Counted from the stretch's first letter, positions 42,901 to 51,918 are shown. The stretch is 64,000 bases of DNA from Hofstenia miamia (GCA_004352715.1 SCFE01000003.1:3534776-3598775); one strand, 5' to 3'. Program-made: numbers and translations. Notes: generated from the letters alone by a model not told the origin.

Positions 42901-44600
42901 GAAAAACGTTTTGCATTATTGCCTTAGGGCTGGAAAAGTTAGGGTTAATGTAACATGTACAAGTGTATTTCTCTAACCTTCTGCTTAATAATGCTCATAT
43001 CAGGGTTGATTAAAAATCCGATTTTTTTGAATAAATCAAATTAATCCGATTTTTTTTTATTTAAATCGGTTTTTTTAAAGAAAACTCATATTATTGTATT
43101 TCTAAAAAAACGTTTCAATCAGAATTGAGTAGCAATATATGCATCAGAAAATTTTCTTCTTATCTAATGGTTCTTCTAAAACTAGAAACTATCTAAAAGT
43201 TGTTGTAATAATTCACCATATGCCACTAGAACTTTCAGTTTTAGGAAGATAAAGTTACTTAAGTAATATTTAAAACGAAGGGTGAGTGTATAATCAAATA
43301 AAATTATATGGTATTGAAACACCTCATGGATACTAAAAAAAATTTCCAGGTATCATTTATTTAGTTATCAATGATATGAATATAGATGAGAGTTTAAAAA
43401 TCTTTTGAGGAAGAAGTAAACCTAGAACAGAAAATTAATTGGCATCAATAGCAAGCATATCTTCTATGAACTTGGCTATGCTAATAAAGACTAAAAGGAA
43501 AATCATCGTCTAGTTTAAAGGAACATTTTCAGTCTTTTCCCCGTGCACAAATTTATAAGTTTAATAACTCGTTTGAAAATCATTTGGTAAATAAGGCCTT
43601 TAATGTAATGAACGCGGAATAATAATTGTACAGGAATTAACTGATATCACACTAAAAGCTAAAAATCTAAAATTATTAATGATGTCATTTCCAAATATTT
43701 GAATTTTTATTGAGAATTTTTTCAATTACTTTTACAAAAGGCGAACGTTTATATGTTATAATTTTTACTATATTTTGATTGGTGTGTTAAGTTTTTTTAT
43801 AGAAGAAAATGTCGTGTCATGATGCGACCCCTATTTACATTTGTTTGTAAAAGACTCAAACTATTTTTTGTTTAATTTCTGCTCTTTTGTTATTGTAATT
43901 TTGATTATTCTAGTATGTTTAGATATTATATTCCATGGGCTATGCTTCCTGATGTAATAGATAGTTACACAGTCGTGTTCAAAGAACGGGACGAATCTCT
44001 CTTCTTTGGGATGTTCGTATTTCTTAGTAAACTAGCTGCTGGNNNNNNNNNNNNNNNNNNNNNAAATGTCGTGTCATGATGCGACCCCTATTTACATTTG
44101 TTTGTAAAAGACTCAAACTATTTTTTGTTTAATTTCTGCTCTTTTGTTATTGTAATTTTGATTATTCTAGTATGTTTAGATATTATATTCCATGGGCTAT
44201 GCTTCCTGATGTAATAGATAGTTACACAGTCGTGTTCAAAGAACGGGACGAATCTCTCTTCTTTGGGATGTTCGTATTTCTTAGTAAACTAGCTGCTGGT
44301 CTGGTCACTGGTATATCAACACTTCTTCTGGATTATGCCGGATACGACAATAAGGCGCAATATCAACCGGATTCTGTGGTGTTTACACTGCGCGCCATTT
44401 GTTCTCTCGCTTCTGTAGTTCTTGTCATCATATTTGGAGTAATGCTTTGGGTGTATCCACTGACAGAGTCCATCAATAAGCAGAACAAGGAAATTCTGGA
44501 ACTGACATTTTATAACAAACATGTTTTCCAATCCAATAACATTGCACACACATCACGTCCATCGGATGTAACATTAGTATCACTCAATGAACCATGTTGA
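10923..44600 (+). CDS. MFSD2: MFSD2-like sodium-dependent lysophosphatidylcholine symporter (split gene, middle exon(s) not found)
   Basis: Homologue of the animal MFSD2 family, plasma-membrane transporters of the major facilitator superfamily that import lysophospholipids with sodium. Coding exons found: 10923-11242, 33209-33422, 38102-38418 and 44171-44600. They join in frame (phases 2, 0, 2) to 426 residues, against about 530-540 in vertebrate members. Recognisable family segments are FDAMTDPVVG (residues 66-75, with the family's acidic pair), ERDKATAFRM in exon 2, a GKK loop after TM8 in the third found exon, and IPWAMLPDVID plus GISTLLLDYAGY in the last. About 100 residues between FAICGVSIHM and LTYLSAYSAV, covering a luminal loop and about one helix, were not located. 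The start is the first in-frame ATG. The last exon is copied twice more beside assembly gaps. A and B paralogues cannot be told apart. Confidence 0.85.
12511..12654. repeat. Possible small inverted-repeat element
   Basis: GCTAAGGAACA at 12511 is the reverse complement of TGTTCCTTAGC near 12644-12654, enclosing about 120 bp containing GGGGTGGCTGGGAGG and GCCCCTCC. No clear target duplication, so it is only a candidate non-autonomous transposon. Confidence 0.4.
13075..13437. mobile_element. hAT-type MITE, GGCTCG family, copy 1
   Basis: Starts CAAACTTGTCAAC and ends GTTGACAAATCTG, near-perfect inverted repeats. It is flanked by GTTACAGA (13067-13074) and GTTACATA (13438-13445), an 8-bp duplication with one mismatch. 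GGCTCG runs lie inside both ends. Homologous copies are at 22191 and 34817. Non-coding. Confidence 0.85.
17935..17956. repeat. Poly-G tract
   Basis: A run of G interrupted by a single A at about 17948. It is notable in such AT-rich DNA and could form a G-quadruplex, but no function is indicated. Confidence 0.6.
18597..18633. repeat. (AT)n microsatellite ending at a single N
   Basis: About 30 bp of AT dinucleotide, then GTATGT and one ambiguous base at 18633. A lone N also marks suspicious contig joins elsewhere in this window, so the continuity here is uncertain. Confidence 0.7.
21756..22050. mobile_element. hAT-type MITE, CAGGGTTGG family, copy 1
   Basis: A 295-bp element ending GCCAACCCTG, with the degenerate inverse CATGGTTGGC at the start. 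It is flanked by a perfect 8-bp duplication CCTAACAA (21748-21755 and 22051-22058). GTTTTAAAC/GTTTAAAAC motifs recur near both ends. A second copy lies at 42146. No coding capacity. Confidence 0.88.
22191..22521. mobile_element. hAT-type MITE, GGCTCG family, copy 2
   Basis: A 331-bp element beginning CAGACTTGTCAACGAGC and ending with the exact reverse complement of CAGACTTGTCAACGAGC, i.e. GCTCGTTGACAAGTCTG. Flanks TTATTAGC (22183-22190) and TTATCAGG (22522-22529) agree at six of eight bases, consistent with an aged target duplication. Confidence 0.85.
26511..26740. mobile_element. piggyBac-like MITE with TTAA target duplication
   Basis: A 230-bp element starting CCCTATTTTATCTTAGCT and ending AGGTAAGATAGGG, imperfect inverted repeats, flanked on both sides by TTAA (26507-26510, 26741-26744). 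TTAA duplication with CCC...GGG termini is the signature of the piggyBac superfamily. No transposase remnant was seen inside. Confidence 0.75.
27176..27212. repeat. (AT)n microsatellite
   Basis: About 36 bp of alternating T and A within intron 1. Confidence 0.85.
27959..28019. repeat. Direct tandem duplication, 31-bp period, two copies
   Basis: The unit starting AATTTTATACTCCTATAACC occurs at 27959 and 27990 with no visible mismatch across 30 bases. Probably a recent slippage or short duplication. Confidence 0.85.
29468..29517. repeat. (AT)n microsatellite
   Basis: About 48 bp of AT dinucleotide. A chance ORF reads through it as a Tyr-Ile string and is not a gene. Confidence 0.85.
31077..32402 (+). 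mobile_element. Mariner transposon, apparently full length, inserted at TA
   Basis: A 1326-bp element flanked by TA (31075-31076 and 32403-32404). The 5' end TTGGCTCAGAC matches the inverse of the 3' end (TCGGTCAGAC). Further in, AACACGTAACAA and ACAATTGTATTTTATAA match their inverses at the 3' side. The 3' subterminal block containing ACGTGTTATTTTTT is present twice in tandem (about 32318-32391). A 10-bp-arm palindrome lies at 31145-31165. The element encloses one uninterrupted transposase gene and sits in the MFSD2 intron in the same orientation. Confidence 0.88.
31252..32310 (+). CDS. Mariner transposase, uninterrupted
   Basis: A 352-residue protein, the usual length for mariner transposases, which cut and paste the element using its inverted repeats. 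The N-terminal third is the helix-turn-helix DNA-binding region, with a GRPK hinge-like motif near residue 64. The WVPHxL motif appears as WIPHYL (about 122-127). The catalytic triad is visible: MVDEKWFYY, VQDNARPH and YSPDFNILD, with 34 residues between the second and third Asp (DD34D). The last motif departs from the common YSPDLAPSD form. There is no frameshift or stop, so the gene may be functional or only recently silenced. Confidence 0.93.
   Translation: MNYDSQSLRFYVCVRHQLGEKSTVIHDDIVKIFGNVISVRTVQHYVKEFKDGRNTTTDLRIFSGRPKNDNHEELNHRVRDEISKNQNLTIDELAEMLDSSHGVIQRIIHDELQLKSVCQKWIPHYLTTIMKQNRVTAANEWLPILRNRDQLSRLIMVDEKWFYYRSIANKRSLRCWVSSAGDEMTMPTQVVKRNQFEKKSHAIIAVSMEGKCYAAVVANNQNIDSVRYVDFLKNLNEKFGRYNRSLTFDNWIFVQDNARPHTSQYTMNFLQEKNINLLKQPAYSPDFNILDRFVNKYLSDKHRNRPPFENCNDLQGFLNETLRHIPMATWRHEKDKLIDDLVKIVENDGHYL
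33209..33422 (+). CDS. MFSD2: MFSD2-like coding exon 2
   Basis: Starts after TTACTTAG, completing the Trp codon begun in exon 1, and ends CACATG before GTATGC. It encodes a transmembrane helix, the family segment with ERDKATAFRM, and the start of the next helix (FAICGVSIHM). Ends in phase 0. Confidence 0.85.
33960..33993. repeat. (AT)n microsatellite
   Basis: About 33 bp of TA/AT dinucleotides with one interruption, next to a G-rich tract at about 33915. Confidence 0.8.
34817..35211. mobile_element. hAT-type MITE, GGCTCG family, copy 3
   Basis: Starts TAAACTTGTCAACGAGCC and ends GGTTCGTTGACAAGTCTG, homologous throughout to copies at 13075 and 22191. The 3' GGCTCG array is expanded (about 35140-35195). 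No target duplication is recognisable (ATCTATAC against TGGCGTAG), so one end may be eroded or recombined. Confidence 0.8.
36200..36896 (+). pseudogene. Degenerate Tc1/mariner-type transposase remnant
   Basis: Fragments in more than one frame recall Tc1-like transposases: KTRAGCPKALTTRR near 36250-36290, like the GRPR hinge, and SVMVCGAISGDGYRPIVRF near 36640-36700, like the SVMVWG block between the first and second catalytic Asp. Stops and frame changes break it. I found no inverted repeats. The motifs are short, so the family assignment is moderate. Confidence 0.5.
37246..37874. repeat. 304-bp exact-looking duplication around a 21-N gap (assembly artefact)
   Basis: 37246-37549 and 37571-37874 appear identical, separated only by 21 N. 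Two contig ends that overlap but were not merged give exactly this pattern. It should be collapsed to one copy. Confidence 0.85.
37986..38009. repeat. (AT)n microsatellite
   Basis: About 24 bp of TA dinucleotide shortly upstream of the third located MFSD2 exon. Confidence 0.8.
38102..38418 (+). CDS. MFSD2: MFSD2-like coding exon (third found)
   Basis: Follows an ATTTTAG acceptor and ends at GGGAATGG before GTTTGT. It encodes three helices with SIPFWQR and the short GKKKTS loop that precedes helix 9 in this family, then ends in MGMGCGN(G), which continues into the last exon. It ends in phase 2. Confidence 0.83.
39180..41150 (-). pseudogene. Non-LTR retrotransposon (LINE) remnant, endonuclease and reverse transcriptase
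   Basis: Read on the minus strand, degraded frames follow the order of a LINE ORF2. An endonuclease core with ICGDFN lies at about 40630, then a KSMGSDHIP block with the family's K-S-x-G-x-D-x-I-P pattern near 39860. A GPTLFAICISDL segment and a FADD catalytic motif follow near 39535-39620, and finally the thumb region TLTSDLKWKTHVHNIARK and RSLLEYA at 39183-39350. Frameshifts and stops separate these pieces. The clade is probably CR1 or Jockey-like, but this is not resolved. Confidence 0.8.
42146..42437. mobile_element. hAT-type MITE, CAGGGTTGG family, copy 2
   Basis: A 292-bp element starting CAGGGTTGGCATG and ending CCCTACCTTG, flanked by a perfect 8-bp duplication ATTAGCAT (42138-42145, 42438-42445). 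Its interior matches the copy at 21756, including GTTTAAAAC motifs near both ends and a shared ACGAAAAATAAA segment. Confidence 0.88.
43001..43080. mobile_element. One end of a possible hAT MITE (CAGGGTTGATTAAAAATC)
   Basis: CAGGGTTGATTAAAAATCCG followed by repeated AATCCGATTTTTTT and AAATCGG motifs looks like a hAT terminus with subterminal repeats. I could not find the opposite end or a target duplication, so it may be a solo end. Confidence 0.4.
43807..44299. repeat. 236-bp duplication around a 21-N gap, containing part of the last MFSD2 exon
   Basis: 43807-44042 and 44064-44299 appear identical. The first copy carries the acceptor and the first 129 bp of the last exon (43914-44042) and stops at the gap. 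The second continues to the stop codon. Same gap length and layout as at 37550, so this is an unmerged overlap. Confidence 0.88.
44171..44600 (+). CDS. MFSD2: MFSD2-like terminal coding exon
   Basis: Follows ATTATTCTAG; the first T completes a Gly codon. It encodes IPWAMLPDVID, then SLFFGMFVFLSKLAAG, GISTLLLDYAGY and the last helix ending in the YPLTESINKQNKEI tail that parallels the family's YPI...RRxxNK end. TGA is at 44598-44600. The last ~35 residues are a polar cytosolic tail. Confidence 0.88.
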
Positions 44601-45176
44601 TTCCTTCAATTTTTGTATTTTCTATTGTTTAATTTTAGGCTGGTCCTAAAGGGCTGTGTGTTTAGTTTTTTAGTGTTTTTCGTATTTCTGAGAATTTGAT
44701 TATTCTAGTAAATAATGTAAATTTCCAATAATATAAGATTATTTTTGTTATTTTTGCATTACAGGCAATCTTGTAATACTCTGTTCTACAAACATTTCTT
44801 ATACGTCTTTTGTTGGAGAATGTGCAAAAACATCTAATATGCCAGGATGTTTTTCAACCTATTTGAAAAATTGGAATTTTCCAATCACACAGATGTGACA
44901 GGTATATTATATGACCTTCAAAAGCATCCAAGGTGCAGGTCCCATATTGATATTTTTAGAGTTTGCGTTATGAGATCTGCGAAATTTGAAGTTTCATTGA
45001 AATTATAACAAGACGATTGGGAGATTTTGCTTCGTTTGTACGTCACTATGTTTAAAACTGTATGCTGCTGATATAAAATGTGTGTAAAGAAAATTTAATT
45101 CTTTTATCATTTGGGTAAAGATAAATTCATTACAAATAAGAAGGAAATCTGCAATGCTTTCAATGAAGTTTTCCTN
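44601..45176. other. Downstream of MFSD2; LINE fragment before a single N
   Basis: No gene. The last ~65 bp (45110-45175) encode KKEICNAFNEVF and match the LINE sequence at about 45565-45627, then break at one N. Confidence 0.6.
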
Positions 45177-45448
45177 GGTCTGGTCACTGGTATATCAACA
45201 CTTCTTCTGGATTATGCCGGATACGACAATAAGGCGCAATATCAACCGGATTCTGTGGTGTTTACACTGCGCGCCATTTGTTCTCTCGCTTCTGTAGTTC
45301 TTGTCATCATATTTGGAGTAATGCTTTGGGTGTATCCACTGACAGAGTCCATCAATAAGCAGAACAAGGAAATTCTGGAACTGACATTTTATAACAAACA
45401 TGTTTTCCAATCCAATAACATTGCACACACATCACGTCCATCGGATGT
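45177..45448 (+). pseudogene. Third copy of MFSD2 last-exon sequence, bounded by single Ns
   Basis: These 272 bp match 44298-44569 exactly by eye, from GGTCTGGTC to GGATGT, with one N on each side (45176 and 45449). LINE sequence abuts both Ns. A precise exon slice inserted between ambiguous bases indicates a scaffold patching error, not a retrocopy or exon duplication. Confidence 0.85.
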
Positions 45449-45449
45449 N

Positions 45450-46225
45450 TAATTATTCCCGTTTTCAGTATCAAAGTCTTTCTTCCCAAAAAAATAAGTG
45501 GGAATTTGTTAACAATTTGCTAAATAGAAAAAACATGCGAACCGAAGAAATAGAAAGAATATACTATAAAGATAATTCAATTACAAATATGAAGGAAATC
45601 TGCAATGCTTTCAATGAAGTTTTCCTAAATTTAGGAAACTACAACGGTATGAATGTACCTTTTTGCCTTGATAAACCCAAAGGAACTCCAACCTCTTTCT
45701 CTTTTCAAAATATGAAATCATAAAGTCGATACAATGTTTAAAAAGTGTATCCAGTGGACCCTATCTAATACCAACGTGGTTCCTAAAACTCTCAGTTGAC
45801 TTAATAGCTGAACCAATATGCTACATTTAAAATAATTGTATAAAAGACTCCTTTTTTCCAGATGAATTAAAATTGGCAAATATAACACCATTATTTAAAA
45901 GAAATGATCCCGAAAATTGCGAAAATTATTGACCCATTTCGATCACTTCTCCAATCAGCAAAATTTTTGAACGAATTCTTTTTAATAAAATCAACGAGCA
46001 ACTTTGTAAACATGATCTCTACTCCAAAATACAAAATGGTTTTCGTAAAGGTATTTCTACGAGCGACGCTTTAATACAAGCTACAGAAAAATGGCGATCA
46101 ACAATAAACGATAATGAATACTCAGCAATTGCTTGCTTAGACCTCTCGAAAGCTTTCGATTCGATAGACCACAGTATCATACTACAAAAAATTAAATTTC
46201 TAGGTTTTTCTAATGACAGCATAGG
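45450..46225 (+). pseudogene. LINE reverse-transcriptase fragment, truncated by gap
   Basis: Plus-strand frames give KKNKWEFVNNLLNRK, KEICNAFNEVFLNLG, DELKLANITPLFK, NGFRKGISTSDALIQ and CLDLSKAFDSIDHSIIL, the N-terminal and finger-palm segments of a LINE reverse transcriptase up to motif A (the Asp of LDLSKAFD). A stop after the MKS tail at 45721 and another within the ENY*PIS segment break the frame. The sequence then runs into the gap at 46226. Confidence 0.85.
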
Positions 46226-46394
46226 NNNNNNNNNNNNNNNNNNNNNNNNNNNNNNNNNNNNNNNNNNNNNNNNNNNNNNNNNNNNNNNNNNNNNNNNNNN
46301 NNNNNNNNNNNNNNNNNNNNNNNNNNNNNNNNNNNNNNNNNNNNNNNNNNNNNNNNNNNNNNNNNNNNNNNNNNNNNNNNNNNNNNNNNNNNNN
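46226..46394. other. Assembly gap, 169 N
   Basis: Interrupts the LINE fragment on its left. The sequence to its right is a copy of 48431-49109. Confidence 0.95.
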
Positions 46395-49109
46395 TTTTCT
46401 TAATGCTATAATATATTAAAAAAGCATGCAAAAATAGTCAAAGCAAACAATAAGGTAACTGTATCAATGGCAGACTAACTAGAAATACCATCAATAAATG
46501 TTAGAGTGGGTTGGAAATTATGCGCTACTTGTTACCAAGATTTTAAGAAATGTGATGTGATGAACTAAGTGAAAACCGTTTTCAACTCAGTTCCATCAGC
46601 AGTATCACCAAAAAATGATCAGGAATGACAATCTGCAAAACGCTGTCTTCAAAATACACTAGATGTCAAGTGTCCCCAATTGTCACCCATGGCATGCCAA
46701 AGAAGCAAGGAAAAGTGCATCCAAAAAGTACAACTGCATGTTCAAAATCTATAAAATGAATTTCTGGATTTGATGTTAAAAATTGGTGAAATCACACTGA
46801 TACAATTTAAAGTAACAACGCAACTTTTAGCAATGAAGCTTAAGTCATGAAATTTAAAAAAACACTTCAGAATTCTTTGAAGTATCAGAATATCTGGTGA
46901 GAGAATCACAAAATCTGAAGAAAGCAAGTAGCATGTTATCAATAGCATAATAGTGAAGCGAACATGTCTTTAAAAACATTTAAATACATTTCGACTTCCA
47001 AAGTCATCGTCAGTCTTACAAATAATTCCCTATAAATTTACTTGATTTTATAATATTTTATTTCGCTAAATCTTAANAATTACCAAAATATATTAAACAA
47101 ATAAGTAGATTAAAAAACCACTTTTTATTTGTAAATATTCGTTGTTTTCTTTTTTTGTTTAATTTTGTATTACTTTCTTGACGCTTTCAGAATTTATCAG
47201 TATTTCTATTTATTGTTAAAACAATTTCTGAATATAGATTTTTCTTCTTCTTCTAGTAATCAACGGAATACCTGGCTTATTGGAGAATCAATTAAAATTA
47301 GTCTAAAAATTGTAGCCTTTTTTCTTATCAGTATTTCTACAAGCGTTACTTTTATCTACCAAATTGATTTATCCGCATTTTTTAACACTGTTATCCAAAC
47401 CTGGTAAGAAATATTGGAAGTCATTTTTAAATTGGGCCCGCTCATACAATGACGGTTTGTGCTAAAACTTCTTGCTGTGCCTGAATGCAAATTATTTTTG
47501 TCAATGAGAAATTCGATTTTCCAAAAATATTCAATTCTTTCCATGCCCAGTGTTCAGATAATGAGATGGTCTAATGCCCATGAGAAAAACAACTATGAAA
47601 TATTTTGTTTTTTGAGGAAAAACAGTCCAGGCGCGCTGACTCAGTATGTCGAAAGAGCGAAAGGTAGCAATTCTCTATCTGGTGGTGTTTTCAAATTTTA
47701 AATGCCTTCGATGCATCGTGAGTTATAGGCGTTTAAAAAATTTTTAGAGAAACCATCAAAGATTTTGAAAAATCCCTAGTGAAATTATTGCTAAAAATAA
47801 AATAGGAATATGAGCAAGTTTTTGATAAATGTGAAAGTAATTACTTTTGATTTATTCGTTAACCTTATAATTTAAGGGGCTGATTGAGTTAGGATGAATT
47901 GTTCGTCACTGGATATTTCAACAAATGATCGAACGGTTTATACAAATAATAGGTTGTTACTATTATAATGATACTAAAACTGTATTGTGAAATAAATGTA
48001 TTGGCAAATATGTATATTAGATGATATTTTTTTGTATGCAGGCAATACGTTTGAGTTGTAATTTATCACTTATTTTGCTTGAAACAAGATATTCCAATTA
48101 GTGTGGAATCACTTGCAGAAAATTATAGGTAAGTGTAATACTTTGCTAAAACTTGGGCTTTTTTCTACATATAAAATATTGTCTGACATTTGATGGACAT
48201 ACAAATATAACCAGATGCAAGTATTAATTAAGAATATTATTAACACCAAAATTAAAGCATAATTTATAAAATTAACAAGTAGGATAAAGGAAAAAAATGT
48301 TCATTTGTACCCTAGCTTACTAAATGTGTGCATAATTTTGTGTAACTAGTTTTTCGATTTCATTAATGAAGGTATCGTCTACGACATTTTGATGTACTTG
48401 AAACTGTGTATGCACCACTACAAGATCAGTTTTTCTTAATGCTATAATATATTAAAAAAGCATGCAAAAATAGTCAAAGCAAACAATAAGGTAACTGTAT
48501 CAATGGCAGACTAACTAGAAATACCATCAATAAATGTTAGAGTGGGTTGGAAATTATGCGCTACTTGTTACCAAGATTTTAAGAAATGTGATGTGATGAA
48601 CTAAGTGAAAACCGTTTTCAACTCAGTTCCATCAGCAGTATCACCAAAAAATGATCAGGAATGACAATCTGCAAAACGCTGTCTTCAAAATACACTAGAT
48701 GTCAAGTGTCCCCAATTGTCACCCATGGCATGCCAAAGAAGCAAGGAAAAGTGCATCCAAAAAGTACAACTGCATGTTCAAAATCTATAAAATGAATTTC
48801 TGGATTTGATGTTAAAAATTGGTGAAATCACACTGATACAATTTAAAGTAACAACGCAACTTTTAGCAATGAAGCTTAAGTCATGAAATTTAAAAAAACA
48901 CTTCAGAATTCTTTGAAGTATCAGAATATCTGGTGAGAGAATCACAAAATCTGAAGAAAGCAAGTAGCATGTTATCAATAGCATAATAGTGAAGCGAACA
49001 TGTCTTTAAAAACATTTAAATACATTTCGACTTCCAAAGTCGTCAGTCTTACAAATAATTCCCTATAAATTTACTTGATTTTATAATATTTTATTTCGCT
49101 AAATCTTAA
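46395..49109. repeat. ~680-bp duplicated block (46395-47076 and 48431-49109)
   Basis: The two copies agree throughout as far as I can see except for a 3-base difference (AAGTCATCGTCAG against AAGTCGTCAG near 47000 and 49038). The first is bounded by a gap and by an N at 47077. Allelic copies scaffolded in series fit best. No protein domain is recognised inside either copy or in the 47078-48430 spacer. Confidence 0.8.
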
Positions 49110-49571
49110 TTATTGGTAACAAGAGTTTATGTATATAATCTTCTTTCGTATTTGGACTTGGTTGAAATGATCTAATAAAAATGCTTTCAGTGATTTTAAG
49201 ATATTTTGCATCAGTATTCTTTAAAAATTTTACATCATAACTTAGTTCACAATTTTGTTAGGTGTGTGGAAATGGTTGGATTCGTTTCATGTTTTTTTCT
49301 GCTTAGTTGCCGACCGCAATATCCGATATAATCCTCACCTCAGGTGCATTGAATCTTAAAAATTCAATTAGAATTATCGGACAAGCTTTGCATTAAGTTT
49401 ATTTTTGTAAACAAATCTTATTTTTTCTTTAATGAATTCTAACTTTCTCATTTGATGCATTCGATTTGTTGTATGCATTCCTCGATAGTGGATTTTAAAT
49501 ACATGTTCAAAGTTATGTGAATACTTTATTTCTTTGATATTCGTGACTATTTCTATAATTGCTTTTCTCAT

Positions 49572-49990
49572 AATTTATCAATAACATTGTTTGGATGTTC
49601 ATTTTTTCTCAAGTCTGCCTTCAGTTTAATAATTTCTTGATGTATGATGTCATAAGAGCTTGCAATATCGAATATCCTATGTATTGATCCTTTAATTAAG
49701 GATATTTTGAAAGATCTTGGACAATTTGAATTAAAATTAGGGAATAGGCCGGTGTCTGATGGTTTCTTGTATATTCCAGTTATATATGATGTTTAATTCC
49801 TAATTATTTATACATTTAAAAATTTAAATTACTATTTTCCTCTTTTTCCATTTTTTTATCGATTGAATTGAGCTTAGTTAACAGTTCATCTGCATTTTCT
49901 TTATTGTCAACTAAAGCAAATATGTCATCCATATATCTTTGATAGAAATTGAACTCTATAATATAAGATAAGAGTTCTATATTCAGATAA
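49572..49990 (-). pseudogene. Penelope-like retroelement reverse-transcriptase fragment
   Basis: On the minus strand, FNFYQRYMDDIFALVDNKEN (about 49890-49945) carries the catalytic YMDD. After a frame break comes TGIYKKPSDTGLFPNFNS and then LIKGSIHRIFDIASS, ending HQEIIKLKADLRKNEHP. The YRKPT-TG-Y-N-S and HR-IC-SS order after the YxDD motif is distinctive of Penelope-like elements. No GIY-YIG endonuclease was seen downstream. A stop and a frameshift show it is dead. Confidence 0.78.
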
Positions 49991-50280
49991 ATAAATTAAA
50001 AAATAGGAAATATTTAAGATAGTATTTATGATTAAAGATCACATTTAACTACATGAAAGTAAAAGAGAAAAGAAATATTTGGAATTGGCCAACCAAGAAA
50101 AATCACATTTAAATTACAAAAGACCTCCATCAATTCCAACAACCAAGAATAATTAATGAAGAAAATACTGTTTTTGAAATCCTAATAAGTGTTTAACACT
50201 TCATTTGTATTGATTTTATGTGCAAAGGATTTTAAAGATAAATAATAATAATAATAAATAAATAAATAATCGTTGACAAT

Positions 50281-50598
50281 TTAATAAGGCACCCCATTGT
50301 AAACCTGTAACAATTCAAAGAAAATGTCATTTAATTTAACTCTCTGGAATCTTTGGTTGATGTAACTAGTTATCAATTGCTTAATATTACAAGAGAATCC
50401 TAAGTAAGATAGTTTTTCAAAATTCTTCAAAATCTTTGTTTTAGCAAACAAAATTGAGGGATTTCCATTGACATGCTTCAATACTTCCATATTATCTAGA
50501 AATAAATTATTCCTAAATGCGCAAAATCTGCCAATTTTTAATATATAGGCATGTTTGTAGTTACAAATTTTGGCTTTTAGATTGACATTTTTAATCAT
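50281..50598 (-). pseudogene. LINE reverse-transcriptase fragment (motif A-B interval)
   Basis: The 105-codon minus-strand frame ends ILKNFEKLSYLGFS, LITSYINQRFQRVKLN and VYNGVPY, matching the LINE pattern L-x-K-L-x-x-x-G ... S-Y-L-x-x-R-x-Q-x-V ... G-V-P-Q. The Q of GVPQ is lost and the frame stops there. The upstream half (MIKNVNLKAK...) also fits the preceding finger region less clearly. Confidence 0.65.
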
Positions 50599-51025
50599 TT
50601 CTAATGCAAACTCTGCTTTCTTGACTTAACTTAAAAATATTACTTTTATAAACTTTCAGGTTTTCAAAAAAAACTTAATTTTATATATTTAAATAATAAA
50701 TACATGACAATAGCAATTCCGATTACATAATTTAATAAACTGTTAAAATTTTAAATGTAATTTTTATCTAATGACAATTTTGCACACAATTCGTTCTTTT
50801 AAATATCAAGCAATTTTTAATACTTTGTGATCATAGTATGCCCATAATACACAACGTTAATTAGACGTCAAAGGAAAAAGAGGTCTAGAAATTTAATTCC
50901 GGCGAAATAAATGTTTTGTGAATCACTTCCAAACGTTTACATATTTGTTGTAGGGTTGAAAGAGAATTATTTTCCTTGTGAACTATGTAAATGAAAATAT
51001 ACAAAAACATGCGTATAAATCAAAC

Positions 51026-51137
51026 CCGAAAAATCATTGTTTAGTATGTTTAGTGCATCGAACCAGCTGGGAATAGTGATGTCAATCTCAGTGGAATACC
51101 TGAACCTGAGCCATTCCTGAATTTGTTGATACTCCAT
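51026..51137 (-). CDS. Candidate first coding exon of an unidentified gene
   Basis: An unusually protein-like frame starting MEYQQIQEWLRFRYSTEID and running to a GG|GTTTGA donor (37 codons plus one base). The base composition is less AT-rich than its surroundings. The order Q-x-x-x-W-L, then IP, then xxIL, faintly recalls the N-terminus of the augmin subunit HAUS1, but this is a weak resemblance from memory of a pattern. No following exon was found on the minus strand before the retroelement fragments at 50600, so it may be an orphan or a broken gene. Confidence 0.3.
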
Positions 51138-51918
51138 TTGAGAAACCAATCTGGCTACCTTCCTGATCTTAAGCGTGGCATTTGAAACGCAAAATCTTTT
51201 AGTTAATTTTTGAGAATTAGTTATTTTTTGAAGATTTCGTTTCAAAACAATTTTTATCGTTAATGCATTAAAAAAGCTCTCCGTAAAAGCGAAAGTTGAA
51301 AAAGGAAATATCTAATCCTAATTCCTACCTATTCTTAGTGACTTGTTCACCCTACAATGGATTCTGGTATATTAATATATTGTATAGTTATTTCTAAACT
51401 CTAGTGTAGAGCGCATAAACTTTCTCTAAATTACATCCTTCACATAAATTTGCAGCACACTATCACAAAATGGTTATTTCAATATCCGCAGCAATTCTAA
51501 TAGTAATTTTGAAACATCTATAAATAAAACTCAGAATAGGAATTTAAACAACTGCATCGGCATGCATTCTATAGCAATAAATTAAGCTTAGTACTTTGTA
51601 AGAAGCATGAAAAAACAGACTAGAATATATAATGGCCCTCAAAAACAGCTCAGTCTGTGAGAAAGAATTATCTCACATCAGAAAAACCTGAAGCGTTCAG
51701 TTAAAAAGCAGTTTCAAAGGAATTTCATAGCATACTTTGTAGTCAAATAACGAAATAGCCAAGGGAAAACCAATTCCTACATAGGAAAATATATGGACAG
51801 GATGAGATAACGTGCTAAAAAACTAGTTGGTGTAATAGATGAAGAGAAAATATTGCTTCATGAGAAGCTTGCCAAATGCGATTAGCAATCTGCGACATAC
51901 CACAACAGTACGACAGAA
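51138..51918. other. Non-coding stretch, nothing recognised
   Basis: No domain, splice-supported exon or bounded repeat seen. Confidence 0.5.

Larger units (their letters stand above)
38419..44170 (+). other. Last MFSD2 intron with transposon relics and a duplicated gap
   Basis: Contains an antisense LINE relic (39180-41150), a hAT MITE (42146), a possible hAT end at 43001, and a partial extra copy of the last exon before a 21-N gap. The stretch 41160-42140 shows nothing recognisable. Confidence 0.65.

Noticed and set aside
45177-45448. Retrocopy or tandem duplication of the MFSD2 exon
   Set aside because: Identical sequence cut exactly at single Ns inside LINE sequence fits a scaffold error better.
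46742-48984. 68-codon minus-strand ORF present twice
   Set aside because: The identical frame occurs only because the block is duplicated in the assembly; the sequence is not protein-like.
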